A stretch of 64,000 nt of DNA, taken from contig CALSFV010000136.1 in assembly GCA_943737045.1 (NCBI GenBank), positions 79,823 through 143,822 on the forward strand, given 5' to 3'. Of this stretch, positions 47,027 through 59,030 are shown piece after piece (the first letter of the stretch is position 1; every line of letters begins with the position of its first letter). This stretch comes from Parapristionchus giblindavisi (taxonomy: Eukaryota > Nematoda > Chromadorea > Rhabditida > Diplogasteridae). Position numbers and translations under genes: made by a program. The notes beneath the pieces are model-generated. The model made no database searches and was not told the DNA's origin. It was given only the letters and a program-made list of their open reading frames with translations.

Positions 47027-47619
47027 AAGAAAAGAAATTTGATGAGACTGATGAATTTCAATGTTCAAATGATTGCAAATAATATGAAATATTATGATTA
47101 TTATTCATAATCCCTTCACCCTCGTGGAGATTGATAAACAATTCGTATGATCTTCGCTCTATGCAGATGTAGCTATCCAAATCAATTTATTCGCAACAAA
47201 TTATTATTCTGTTATTAAGATCATATAATGATTTCCTATTGATGGACGAATATATGAATGGGGATGATTAAAAGGGAGTCGAGATGAGATCAATTGATTG
47301 TATTCATTGGCATTGATACATGTGATGGAATGAAATGAACTCGTATGAAGATATAGAATGAGAAGATAATAGAATTATCTAAATGAATTGAATATATGAA
47401 GATATGAATTAATAGATCGAATAGATACACACAGAACATAGATTAGTAATCATACCAACGGATATATTAGGATAGAAGGGAAAGAAGTTAAAGATATTGA
47501 GGAGAATGAAGAATGAATATTTTGATTCGACGACTGAAGATGTTAGTTTGTACTTTCTATGTTAGATAGATCAATTCATCCATGCACTCCAATAAGATAC
47601 ACAAAATGATTTCTTTCGA
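47027..47619. other. Intergenic region between two convergent genes
   Basis: The channel gene ends at 47026 (+) and the secreted-protein gene ends at 47620 (-). The DNA between is AT-rich with several ATTATT and AATAAT runs that could serve in 3' end formation. No exon is recognised. Confidence 0.45.
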
Positions 47620-50469
47620 TCATACGAATTCACAAGTCATTAAATGTGTCTTAGGAGTATATTCTATTAAATATATATCATACCCAAATATCTTCCATTC
47701 ATTCATTTGTCTCAATGTAGCAGTACATACACAACAAGTCATTCCAGTTGCTGTCAACATACATGTCATTTCATCTGATGAATATTCTGAACAATCTACT
47801 AGATCAACGTGTTCACAATGAGCTGAAATCATATTCTTTAGTTATCATATGTCTTTTACATTATCCCTCTTTCAAAGTTATCACTAAAGATATAGTACTT
47901 TTAATATATTTGTTATTATGCTAATACTTATTATTTACTATATGATTCTACTTATTTTAACTTGTGATAAAGTTAAAGTGTATGTATACAACTCGCTCCA
48001 CTCTCACTCTTTATCTCTCTAACTCTACTTCTCCCTCTCCCTTTCTACTCTTAATTCGCTTGCACACATTTTTTCTTATCACTACTTAGAACAACAAACA
48101 TTAAAAGAGTGTATAAAATGTTGGCCTATGATCAAAATAAACAAAATATCTTTCCTCTTCGATGTTTCTAAGAATACAATAAAATGATCAACTTACCACT
48201 TTCAATAACAGCATTTGATATACTTCTTTTCTTCATATTTCTTCGTCTCAATCGATTACTTGAAGATGATAGAGACGGAGGAGACAATCTATAATACACT
48301 TATCACACTACGCTTATCGATCGAAAAGCGTGTCGGAAATCAATTTCTTGAGCGCAAAAAGTGAAAAAAATGTAATTTCGACAATACATCTTTATCTTTT
48401 TTCAACATCGGAAGGAAACGCGCAGTCAAAAATTTCGTAAGTTGAGTTCATGCACATTTTGAGCCCGAGAATTCAAATTTTAACTTTGCATTTTGGGAGG
48501 TATTTTAAAACCTGGAAACTCGCCAATTTCGGTTGCCTACCCTATCCTGACGATCCATTACGCTGTTTTCTATGAAAACCAAATAAATCATTTTCATAAT
48601 ACTTGTGATATTGATTGATGATAAGATGATGAATTCATATTATATTGACATCACTATATAATTATCATGGAACTTTTGTATGTAATCAATGAATAGGATG
48701 ATAAAGATATGATAAATATAAATGAATTCATACCTCTGACTAATATCAATTCTTTCATCATTAGTAGATCTTTCTTCACGTATATGTTCATTTTCACTGA
48801 AAGGTGTTAGTATCATCGATCCCCCACTCTATTCACTCATTTTTTGTAATATTCTCCGATAACGTTACTTTGAAACATTATGTAATCGTTCAAACAAAAT
48901 TAATATATATAGATATCAGCAAAACGCTCAAAGGAATAGCTTTCGCTAGCCAAAAATATTATTTCCAGTGCTATTTACTAATAAGATATGGAGAAATTTA
49001 CAAAAAAAAGTGTTGGGTATAAAATATGTGACCTTCCGATGTATTAGTAAAAAATGTTAGTAAAGAACAGAACAGTATAAGACCGCATCCAATGTTATTA
49101 ATATACAGGGTGTCTAAGAAGGATTCTTACACCAATAAATCCATGTATTTTCCTCAAAACGTCTCTGAGACGATAAGGAACAAAGTCCATGAAGGTAGTG
49201 GACGTCGATTTTATCCTATGCCATTTATAGGCCTTCTTGAGGGACTCGCGGTGTTTGTGGTGGGTAGAGCAGGACTCCCTCCCCACTACTGCCTAGACGT
49301 CGAGGGGTTCAGGTCGGAGGAGTTGGAGGGCTATTATGGAGGCGTAATGAAGTCGGACGCCTAGGTGCGGCACCATGCTTGGGTAACTTTTTCCGAATGA
49401 GCAGGCGCTGAATACAGTTAGAAGTTCCACTGAACTCCATGGAAGAAGTCCTTGGAATATACATGATAGAAAATCGGAATCCCCTACCTGTGACCCATCA
49501 TCGAATTTGTTTCTCTCGGCCAATGGAGACGATATCGAGTAATCGTTCATTGTTATGTTCGTATGGTTAGAGAAAAATACTGTACCACGTGTGAATCGCC
49601 TATGATGGTTTTTGAGAAAGATACATGGGTTTATCCGCGTAAGAGTACTTTTTGGACACTCTGTAAAGATATAAAAGGTATTTGATAGTATGGATAGATC
49701 AAAGACATTTAGTTATAAAACGATATTCTCATTGATGAGAATACTTTTCATTTAAAAGAGAAGAACTATCTATATTTTGAGAAGATCATCATCAAATATC
49801 ATTCAGATAGTAATAATCAGATAGTGATGGTAAATATCAGATAGTATATATCATTTTAACCCTTATGCAAATTGTTATTATTTATTCAACAAAATCATCA
49901 TTAAATGATTATCGTAAGCGAAAAAGTTTTTAAAATTGTAAAAAAAACTTTTTAAAAACTTTTAGGTTGATTTTTTGGGATTTGAAAAAAAATCATTTAA
50001 CGATATGACAATAAGAATGAAATATCGATCGATTATTCATTATAAGTAGTGTCAAGTCTGTGTATTTCATTTTTGACCATCAATTTCAGAAATGTATAAT
50101 ATAAAAATATAAAAACGGAAAAAATGTGACACAATTGCTCAGTACATATCTTATCGATTTTAAATATAAATAGTCCTCCATAAACATTAACAGAAACTGA
50201 CTATAGCTTTTAAATGAATGGATTGATAAATAGATCATTCTATTGGATTATATCAAATACACGTGTAAGATATTAATAAGGATAAATGAAATGGAATGAT
50301 CATACATTGGAGTTGATGGAGAATGATAAGTTGAATGATGATAACTAGCAGGATGTCTCGATAAATATAATGATAATGATTTGATTGTTTCTCCTTTTCC
50401 TTGGAATAATATTGCTGGATGAGTATAATGAAGAAATGATAGGAATAGAAGAAGATTGAATAATTCCAT
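47620..50469 (-). CDS. Small secreted cysteine-rich precursor (173 aa)
   Basis: I do not recognise the family. Four exons join in frame: 50469-50306, 48796-48734, 48288-48197 and 47822-47620. The protein starts with a signal peptide (MELFNLLLFLSFLHYTHPA), continues through a His/Ser-rich and a charged propeptide-like part, and reaches RLRRRNMKKRS, which looks like a furin-type cleavage region. The last 75 or so residues hold all the cysteines: AHCEHVDLVDC, MTCMLTATGMTCCVC and MTCEF. This layout resembles a peptide hormone or growth-factor precursor, but the spacing does not match insulin or TGF-beta. The start is chosen because TTTCAG lies directly before the ATG, as in trans-spliced nematode genes. 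The first intron contains a mariner-like element (49106-49663). Confidence 0.7.
49106..49663. mobile_element. Mariner-like non-autonomous element (558 bp)
   Basis: TA lies at both borders (49104-49105 and 49664-49665). The ends CAGGGTGTCTAAGAAGGATT and (minus strand) CAGAGTGTCCAAAAAGTACT are inverted. On the minus strand, ESLKKAYKWHRI and VPYRLRDVLRKIHGFIG recall the C-terminal tail of mariner transposases, but the rest is missing. It is in an intron of the secreted-protein gene. Confidence 0.7.
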
Positions 50470-50700
50470 CTGAAAGATATTCAATTAATGAAAGAATACA
50501 ATAAAATGAAGATGCAAATATAGATGAAGAACACTTATTCTTGTTATATATACCATACTGTTTAGATGATAATGGAAGTAATGATTGAAGAGTATGAAAT
50601 GAATGAATGAATGAATGGATAGAAGATTATCTCTATCTATTACTTTGTACTATTTCTATCTCTGAACCTGGAGATGTACCTCAAGAACCATATGTATTTG
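50470..50700. other. Upstream of the secreted-protein gene
   Basis: AT-rich sequence with GAATGAATGAATGAATG near 50600. It holds the promoter of the minus-strand gene; no motif stands out. Confidence 0.35.
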
Positions 50701-51375
50701 TCCCTCTCCCCTCTCTCTCTCCCTTTCTCCCTCTCTATCCCTCTCTCTCTCCCTCTCTCCCTCTCTATCCCTCTCTCTCTCCCTCTCTCTCCCTCTCTCC
50801 CTCTCTATCCCTCTCTCTCTCCCTCTCTCTCCCTCTCTCTCTCCCTCTCTCCCTCTCTATCCCTCTCTCTCTCCCTCTCTCTCTCCCTCTCTATCCCTCT
50901 CTCTCTCCCTCTCTCCCTCTCTATCCCTCTCTCTCTCCCTCTCTCTCCCTCTCTCTCCCTCTCTATCCCTCTCTCTCCCTCTCTCCCTCTCTATCCCTCT
51001 CTCTCTCCCTCTCTCTCCCTCTCTCTCTCCCTCTCTCCCTCTCTATCCCTCTCTCTCTCCCTCTCTCTCTCCCTCTCTATCCCTCTCTCTCTCCCTCTCT
51101 CCCTCTCTATCCCTCTCTCTCTCCCTCTCTCTCCCTCTCTCCCTCTCTATCCCTCTCTCTCTCCCTCTCTCTCCCTCTCTCTCTCCCTCTCTCCCTCTCT
51201 ATCCCTCTCTCTCTCCCTCTCTCTCTCCCTCTCTATCCCTCTCTCTCTCCCTCTCTCCCTCTCTATCCCTCTCTCTCTCCCTCTCTCTCCCTCTCTCCCT
51301 CTCTATCCCTCTCTCTCCCTCTCTCCCTCTCTATCCCTCTCTCTCTCCCTCTCTCCCTCTCTCTCCCTCTCCCGA
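50700..51375. repeat. CT-rich repeat tract (about 680 bp)
   Basis: Almost pure pyrimidine on the plus strand, built of CCCTCTCTCTCT and CCCTCTCTAT modules in a higher-order pattern of about 30 and 60 bases. The only purines are the A of TAT modules. The long open frames (SLSLPLSL repeats) follow from composition and are not genes. Confidence 0.95.
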
Positions 51376-52020
51376 TCATTCTCTCTGCAGCCTCTCCCTT
51401 GTCTCTCTATCCCTCTCCCTCTCTCAGCTTCTAGCACGCTTTGGCTTGCGCGCGTTCTCTTCCACAGAAGTATAACTAGTTTGTGGTGAGACACAAACAA
51501 ATAGACTGAACTTATAATAGAAACAATTCAATGGATACTCTCAAGAATACTGAAATAGATTGAATTGAAGAATAAGAACATATTAGAATGAATAGAGATG
51601 AAGTAATACTGATAGAATAATAAATTATGAAGAAAGAATAAAAATAAGAGATTGAGATTGTATCGGAATGAAAAGATGGAATGGAATGAATATAAAGAGT
51701 CCTTATATGGTATATGATGAACAAAGAGGAATAGATAGAGAATGGATGTGGTATAATGAATAGAAGAATCTAATATATTTGATCTAATTGAAATTGACTC
51801 TAATGGTATGAAGATTACTGTAGAATAGATGATTATATAATACATGAATAGAATGAATGAATGAATGGTATATATAGATGGATGGGGGTGGAGTCTATAA
51901 ACATTTCTTATCTATTCACTTCATTCTCCCAAATATGAGAGACAATGCTTCTAATTGGGATTGTTTGAAGTGTTCCAAAGGAAGAGAATATACCCAATGA
52001 GTACGAGACACGGTCAAAAG
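51376..52020. other. Spacer between CT-rich and GA-rich tracts
   Basis: AT-rich DNA, with a short GC-richer patch (CTAGCACGCTTTGGCTTGCG, about 51430). I find no gene here. Confidence 0.45.
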
Positions 52021-52485
52021 GTTGACAGAGGGAGAGGGAGAGGGAGAGGGAGAGGGAGAGGGAGAGGGAGAGAGAGAGGTAGAGAGGGAGAGGGAGAGGT
52101 TGAGAGGGAGAGGTTGAGAGGGAGAGTGAGAGAGGGAGAGAGGGAGAGGGGAGAGAGGGAGAGGTAGAGAGAGAGAGGTAGAGAGGGAGAGGTAGAGAGG
52201 GAGAGGTAGAGAGAGAGAGGTAGAGAGGGAGAGGTAGAGAGAGAGAGGTAGAGAGGGAGAGGTAGAGAGAGAGAGGTAGAGAGGGAGAGGTAGAGAGGGA
52301 GAGGTAGAGAGGGAGAGGTAGAGAGGGAGAGGTAGAGAGGGAGAGGTAGAGAGGGAGAGGTAGAGAGGGAGAGGTAGAGAGGGAGAGGTAGAGAGGGGGA
52401 GGTAGAGAGGGAGAGGTAGAGAGGGAGAGGTAGAGAGGGAGAGGTGGAGATGGAGAGGTAGAGAGGGAGAGGTGGAGATGGAGAG
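52021..52485. repeat. GA-rich repeat tract (about 465 bp)
   Basis: Purine-rich on the plus strand, in units of GAGAGGTAGAGAGG (12-18 bp spacing). It is broadly complementary to the CT-rich tract at 50700-51375. Open frames on either strand are composition artefacts. Confidence 0.95.
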
Positions 52486-52847
52486 ATTATCACCTGAAAA
52501 TCTAAACTTTGGATTATTATGCAAATAATTTCAATATAATTATGAAGACGCAGCAACAATATAAATAGTAATAGCTTAATTTGTTCAATACATGTGTTGT
52601 AAGTAATTACAAAAATATTGATATCATAAATGAATTTTCAGTTTGGCCAATATAGACACTTCAATATTCTTTTATTTAGAGATTCTCCTGAAAATAAAGA
52701 ATCCCCATTTTGGAATTAATAAATTTGTGTAGAGAGCTTACGACAGTCACCCGGGACAATTTGACATACCATTTCAATACTTCTTTACGTCTACTTGATC
52801 CATTGATCGTTATTGTTCTTCTTCTTCATTCATTTTATGTTTAACTC

Positions 52848-53010
52848 ATTTTGTTGTTAAAGTTCTCACTTCCTGAGAAGATAATGCGCCTTATCTTTTC
52901 TGGTTTTCAAAATCACTGCAAAAATTTTTTTCGATAACAAAAAAACAGCAAAAGAAAACTGCGGCAAGGGGGATCGAAGCTCTGGAAACGGACTCGTAAT
53001 AAGAATAAAA
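52848..53010 (-). repeat. tRNA-derived SINE-like repeat, copy 2
   Basis: The minus strand contains AGCTTCGATCCCC (B-box-like, 52983-52971) followed by a body that aligns with copy 1 at 29925-30050: TTTTGCTG, TTATCGAAAAA, TTGCAGTGATT and TTTAACAACAAAATGAG. The A box is weak. The shared body outside the tRNA part is the main reason to call it a family. Confidence 0.5.
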
Positions 53011-53701
53011 AACTTATTTTAGTCACCGAGTAGGTTCCGCTTTCTAGAACCCGTGGCCGAAACAGCGGTGCCTTATTTATTTATTTATTTGCATGTCATA
53101 CAATATTACTGGAGTACATTTGCATGCTTTTTATGCTATACTTCACGTTTAATGTTATTGTCATCTCATATGTCCAAGAAAAGTTGCGAGCGTCCCATTG
53201 TTAGTTTAGTTATTTGTAAAACGAAGTTATATGATAATCATGAATGACTTATAATACAAAAAAGCTAGTTGAAATACATTAAAATATCATATTCGATTAT
53301 TGTATTCTTGTAAATGACTTACGTCGATACGTACGTCCATTTCAAATATTCCGGTGATTGTGAAAATAGTATCTATTCCGCCTTCACTGGTAAATTTTGA
53401 GGAATTTTGTTTGAAAATTATATAGGCTATAATATAGCGCAAAATATAATATATGAGGAGTGGATAGGAAAATAAAATGATCAGATAATCTAAGAAAAGT
53501 TAACCAATATTTAGAATGATGATGAATTCATTCTACTATTTACTCTTTATATTTACTCAAACTATTCCTTATCAGACTACATATTTGACTCATATAGATA
53601 TACTACTAATTCTATCTCTTTAAAGATAACACTAACAAGAACAATAACTTGATCCTTCCATTATATTTCTATCCATTACTTTTATTATCTATTATTTGTT
53701 A
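53011..53701. other. No gene seen
   Basis: AT-rich DNA with a TTATTTATTTATTTATTTG run near 53073. GCGTCCCATTGTTAG near 53190 resembles the end of family B-type elements and may be a remnant. Confidence 0.35.
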
Positions 53702-55265
53702 CAGTGGTGGCCAGAAGGATATCATATTTTGGTTTTTTGAGCATAACTTTTCTTGTAGTTGACCGATCACCTTGAAATTTTTATATACTGTGCTGAAACA
53801 TGTTTCACAATGTATACCTTGACATGGAGCCGGTTTTTCAATTTTAACGGCTTCCAGGCTACAGTATCCCAAAATGACCGTGTCAGCTCATTTTGAGGAA
53901 GATACTTCTCCTCTAATTTTTAAATGTATTCCTGTTTTTTTTCGTTTTTTTTTCAAGAATATATTTTAAAAATCAAATAGTCAAATTTATTAAAAATATT
54001 CAACATGTTAACTAAAAAAATAATTGATTAAATGACTGACAAAGTGGATAGCTCACGTGGGTGATGTCTGGGCAACAATTCCGGTTCAAATCGATTATTA
54101 AACAGTTTAACTCAACAAATATAAATTTAGTTCTTAGTTTCCGTGCTTCTGACTAATCTAGCAACGTGCGGCAAGGAGGAGCGTACGATAGCCGCTGTAA
54201 TCATGATTTCATTAATTCGCTGCAGTGGACATAGTCTGTGTTCCTATGCACCATGACGCTTCTACCGCCGTGATTCACCGTGGCGACAAGCTTCTGGCCA
54301 TCATCTCGAGTCCCGACAGGTCTACGAACGTAGACCCGGCCGTGCGAGGCCAAGAGATTGAACTTGGACTCGTCCGACCAGACGACCTTTCCCTAGTCTG
54401 CGACTGTCTATTTGAAATGAGCCTTTAGCCACTTCAGACAATTATCTCCGTTCTTAGAAGATATTATGGGCTTCGTACTAAGAATTCTAGCGTGAAACCA
54501 GAGTGTTTGGGTTGTCTACGGATGGTGTGAGTCGATGGAGGGGTGACACCGTATAGTGTCATTTCTTGCTGGTTGATTACGAAGTTCGCCCTCGGGATCT
54601 CGCGCGATATGCTGATAATAGCCCTGTCATCAAGGTGCTAGGTGATAGGTAAAATACCAGGCAGTGGAGTTTGAAGGTTTTTTACGGATTTGGGGAACTT
54701 ATCAATGATACAGGAGATCGTTGACTGGTTTACACCATGCTGGACAGGAGGTTCGGATTGCTTCAGACCATTCATAACGCCGCGGAAGATCAAGCGCAGG
54801 GCATTGGGGGATAGATATCACACACCTTTCGGTTTTGCTATAATCAAAAAACAACAATACAAGAAAATACATTTAAAAATCATAAGAATAAAAGCAAAAA
54901 TGATGAAAACATGTTAACCTTTTGAAATTCTCAATATACCTACGATATGAATATTAATTTCCAATAAATGCAAACAGTATCGATAAATGACTATAGTAGC
55001 ATGTGTAAATACTTTTTAAACGGTGAAAAAAATTGTTTAAAACAACGAAAATACGTCGCAACTTCAATCACTCAAAATGAGGCATGTGGTCATTTTGGGA
55101 TACTGTAGCCTGGAAGCCGTTAAAATTGAAAAACCGGCTCCATGCCGTGGTATACATTGTGAAACATGTTTGAGCACACTATATAAAAATTTCAAGGTGA
55201 TCGGTCAACTACAAGAAAAGTTATGCTCAAAAAACCAAAATATGATATCCTTCTGGCCACCACTG
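53702..55265 (-). mobile_element. Tc1-like transposon, decayed, copy 2 (1,564 bp)
   Basis: TA at 53700-53701 and 55266-55267. It has the same length as copy 1 (25272-26835) and is its reverse complement with almost no differences that I can see, including the same stops in the transposase. Transcription of the ancestral transposase would run on the minus strand. Both copies share the truncated DDE region [16 protein letters not shown]. Confidence 0.92.
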
Positions 55266-55267
55266 TA

Positions 55268-56790
55268 TATTCATTATGTGATCTTCTAATCTTATTTATT
55301 GATATATAGATGATGATGAATGAATCATCTCTTCTTAAACTACAATGAATTCAAACCGGAAGATCGATTCCTGTTAGACCATTCTATTTGAAACGTTCTT
55401 CCTATTTCGTGAATGGGGAAGATGATTCTATCATTGTCTCTTCTATAATCTTCCCTCTCTCATCTATTCTCTAACTGTCTAATCTCTCTTCTCTTCTTCA
55501 CTCTATCACTCACATCTCGTCCATACCATAGGTCAACAGAGGTTCAACAAAATATTTGAGAACCATGTCAGGTCATTGTTTGAGGAAGGAAGAAGAAGAA
55601 GATCTTTTTGTACGATTCAAGAATTATCATATGATCGTCAGATCATTCATTACTTCATTATATCAAGGGAATATTGAATATGTCGATACAATTATCGTTA
55701 ATCAACGGCAAATATATTACTGCATTTAAAAGCTTAAGTAATATATAGTAACGGCATAACTACACAAATTGTTTTTAATCACAGGGGTTAATTATTAGAA
55801 AATTCAAAATAACTATATATAATTGGCGAAAATCATTTTGAAATACTCTTTTATACCAAAACCATCAATAATGGTCGACTACTGTAACCTACCTTAGGGA
55901 TACTCCACTTGGGACCCAGCACACTCCAAAACTTAAGTTGACATGTCCGCCACGTGTCGCGAAGACGGCGTGTTCCCGATTCGCAAATGTAACATTGCAC
56001 AAAAAAGTATAGACATAATATAATAGTATTAAATATTAATAGACAAATCACAGTGAATGGATATACTACAGCTCTTGAATCACGAATTTTGAACCACATT
56101 ATAAATTCGTATGTTCAGTCCTGAATGATCTCATTCCCTAAAGAAGGCTTCGCATTTATTGTTAGAATGTCAATTGACAAGATTAATCAAAAATCAAGAT
56201 TTAATATTAAAAATTTTCATGCTGTTTTCGGGACGGCATAAACGGTATATTCGGGTGTGATGAAGTGGAATGGTAATCTAAAGCAAGACGAGAGTATGCA
56301 GGCGAAATATTTGGTTCCGAGTCTTACGTTTTTACACCCATTGTCTTGGTATTTACCACAGATTTGGCGTTTTCTTATGACAGTACTTTTTATATATTAA
56401 ATATCATTCGAGAGTACTCATGAATATTTCATAATTTATGGTTGTTTACCCGGAAATTATGTTTTCGTATGTTTTCGTATTTGGTGGGAAATTGAAAAAA
56501 ATATTTTTGTATTCGCTCGTGGATGGTTTTTCATCGTTGAAAACATCGAGATGAATTATTCTAACACGAAAAAACATGTTTGAATGTGTTTTTTGAGTTT
56601 GGCGGGAATACAAATAATTTTTTTGTCTTCGCTTATGGGTGGTATCATTCAAAACCAATCGTCGACACAACTTACTCTAAGATGCTCAAAATTACATGTG
56701 CGGATGGATAACTATTCTGCAACTTCCTCATAATTTCATGAACTTACTGAAGCATCCCTCATCCAGTACAACCCTTTCGAGGTTTGTACA
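55268..56790. other. Intergenic, no gene seen
   Basis: AT-rich DNA. A pair of diverged direct repeats lies at about 56455-56560 and 56570-56700 (TTTGGTGGGAAATT / TTTGGCGGGAATAC, then TTCGCTCGTGGATGG / TTCGCTTATGGGTGG). No supported exon was found. Confidence 0.4.
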
Positions 56791-56792
56791 TA

Positions 56793-57348
56793 CAGTCCCA
56801 CCCGATCGCCCTGTCTAAATGCTGCACGCCTATACCGCATCTCGTTTTACGGGCTCAATTATGTTTTTAAAAATATGAAAAGAGTATTGATCATTGTTTG
56901 GTACGATATGATTAATAATGCCATAGAAACGAAAAAGATTGCTTGACTCTAGATTTTGCAAAACAATTTACTACAATTTCGTAGGTACTGCAATGCTACC
57001 GTATGTAATGTTCAATTTTGAATTTTCCTCAATTTTTATTCAGAAACTTGCAAGATCAAGAAAACAGGAATCAATCGATATGACACGATGCATAAAATAG
57101 AGGGAAATTCAAAATTTGAACATTGCATAAGGTAGCATTACAGTACCTACGAAATTGTAGTAAATTGTTTTGCAAAATCTAGAGTCAAGCAATCTTTTTC
57201 GTTTCTATGACATTATTAATCATATCGGACCAAACAATGATCAATACTCTTTTCATATTTTTAAAAGCATTATTCAGCTCGTAAAACGAGATGCGGCATA
57301 GGCGTTCCGCGGCGTGTTGCCTTTAGACAGAGCGATCGAGCGGGACCG
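56793..57348. mobile_element. TA-flanked fold-back element (556 bp)
   Basis: Left end CAGTCCCACCCGATCG and right end (minus strand) CGGTCCCGCTCGATCG lie next to TA (56791-56792 and 57349-57350). The arms pair through CATCTCGTTTTACG, CGAAAAAGATTGCTTGACTC and TTTCGTAGGTACTG to a loop near 57050. No coding. Confidence 0.75.
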
Positions 57349-57350
57349 TA

Positions 57351-57712
57351 CATGCGTCACGCGAATTTGCGCACATCGCATATTTCCTTTGCGTATGCAT
57401 CTTTTTCGATGTCTTAATCATGAGTTTCCATGATAAAATGTTCTTTTCACAATTAAAGAAAATGAAAAAAAAAATAATAAAGAGAAAAATCAATGAAGGT
57501 TACATGGTGATTAAATGACAAATCATAACTCATATGTATAACCTCTTACAATTAGAGCAGGTCATGACAAAAGGGGACAGGCATTCATAATATATTGGGT
57601 ACGAGGGGTTTTAAAGGGCCAATGTTGAGGACAGTACATTTAGGAGCAGAGATCAATCAAAGGGAAACGTCGGAAAATGTAAATTTAATTCAAAGTAAAA
57701 TTTTAAGAAGTA
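57351..57712. other. No gene seen
   Basis: AT-rich intergenic DNA with a GC-richer start (GCGTCACGCGAATTTGCGCAC). No feature supported. Confidence 0.35.
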
Positions 57713-58170
57713 CAGTAGCAGCCAAAAGTATTCGGCAAAAACTTTGAAATGTCATAACTTTTGACTCAGATGAGCAATCAGGCTCATGTTTTGGTAGGTT
57801 ACTATCGACTATGTTGGCATCATATCCTACTCCCGTTGTTATGATTCCTCTCCGCACAATTTAGAAGTTACGCACTTTAGCAGTTTAGCACTTACGCAGC
57901 CGAAATTATTTCCTCAGCTCGATTTTTCAAAGGCTTGCACCCTTGAAATGGGGCAAAAATGTCATAACTCTGTGTTCAGTGAGGCTGGAGGCTTCAATCT
58001 TGGCAGAGATAATAGCCCATGAGTGATACAAAACCTGGCCGAGTATGAGCCCGATCGGTTGAATTTTTGTAAAATTTCAAAATTTTAATTTTCACCTTTT
58101 ATGATGTACAGGAAGTACCGACTTAATTTCTGTTCTGTTTAACAACAACCAGATACTTTGGCGGCTACTG
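57713..58170. mobile_element. Tc1/mariner-type MITE (458 bp)
   Basis: TA at 57711-57712 and 58171-58172. The ends CAGTAGCAGCCAAAAGTATT and (minus strand) CAGTAGCCGCCAAAGTATCT are inverted. The interior has no transposase. Both ends have the CAGT start typical of Tc1-type elements. Confidence 0.75.
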
Positions 58171-58172
58171 TA

Positions 58173-59030
58173 GTATACAAAATATACCATTATGAATCAA
58201 TTTTGATATTGGGCTATTCAGAGTCAACCAATATTTTTCATTCACATGGCGTTTATTGTTAGTAGCCTTCATTTAATTTAATTAATAAGTGCTACAAGTG
58301 CAAAATGAAAAAAAACCTAGTGCAAAATGCTTAGTTTACGGCGTGCTATATTTTTCAGAAATTTATTAGCAGAGAAAATTGGCCATTGGGACATGAGGGG
58401 ACTCTCGAGGAGACTCGGGGATATTCTTGTAGGTAAGGAGAGTGTGCACCACTATACTGTCGAAAAAATATGTGGAGTAATAATTAAACAATATACTGTA
58501 ACAGTAATATGGATATCTTTATTCTCATTTTAATGATCAGAGAACGTTCAAGATTACTGTATTTGAATGTTTTCGAAGGAATGAATTTGTGATCCATGTC
58601 AATAATAAAAACAGAAAGGGGATGAGTTTCCCACACTTTGTTAAGAGGAAGGGAGGAGTTGAAGATACCAAATTGTATTAATTCATATCAAATTCTTCTT
58701 TCATCAAATCATTTTGTCTGGTTCGTGAAGAACGAGGTTGGTTTTATTATTTTTAGTAATCATATCACTTCAAACATCTATCTACATCTCCATTTCATTA
58801 TGATTTCATGAGCGCAAAAATACTTTAAAAATCGCTACTAATTTATATTCACTGGGTTAGTTTTCTCTGAGATGTTTAGTCGTTGTTCGATATCTATAGT
58901 AGTATCATGTAATATATCATCACATTCCCAATTAATCCTGTGTAGTTCTTATAAACAAACTGATAGACGATAAAGCATAAAATGGATTGGAATAACTTAA
59001 AATACTTTACAGACATTTACTACATCAACG
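58173..59030. other. Intergenic, no gene confirmed
   Basis: AT-rich DNA. An open frame at 58327-58533 has no recognisable domain and ordinary intergenic composition. The end (TACTTTACAG near 59010) could be a splice acceptor for the small gene that follows. Confidence 0.35.

Noticed and set aside
50607..51489. Open frames of over 270 codons in the CT-rich tract
   Set aside because: They are Ser-Leu-Pro repeats forced by the CCCTCTCT composition, open in more than one frame, with no domain or splice signals.
51916..52559. Open frames of about 200 codons in the GA-rich tract (minus strand)
   Set aside because: Same reason: simple-repeat composition gives stop-free frames.
55851..56099. 82-codon minus-strand frame with a hydrophobic stretch
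   Set aside because: One hydrophobic run alone is weak evidence; no upstream acceptor with matching frame and no family resemblance.
58327..58533. 68-codon frame as a gene
   Set aside because: No domain, no good start context or splice signals, and ordinary intergenic composition.
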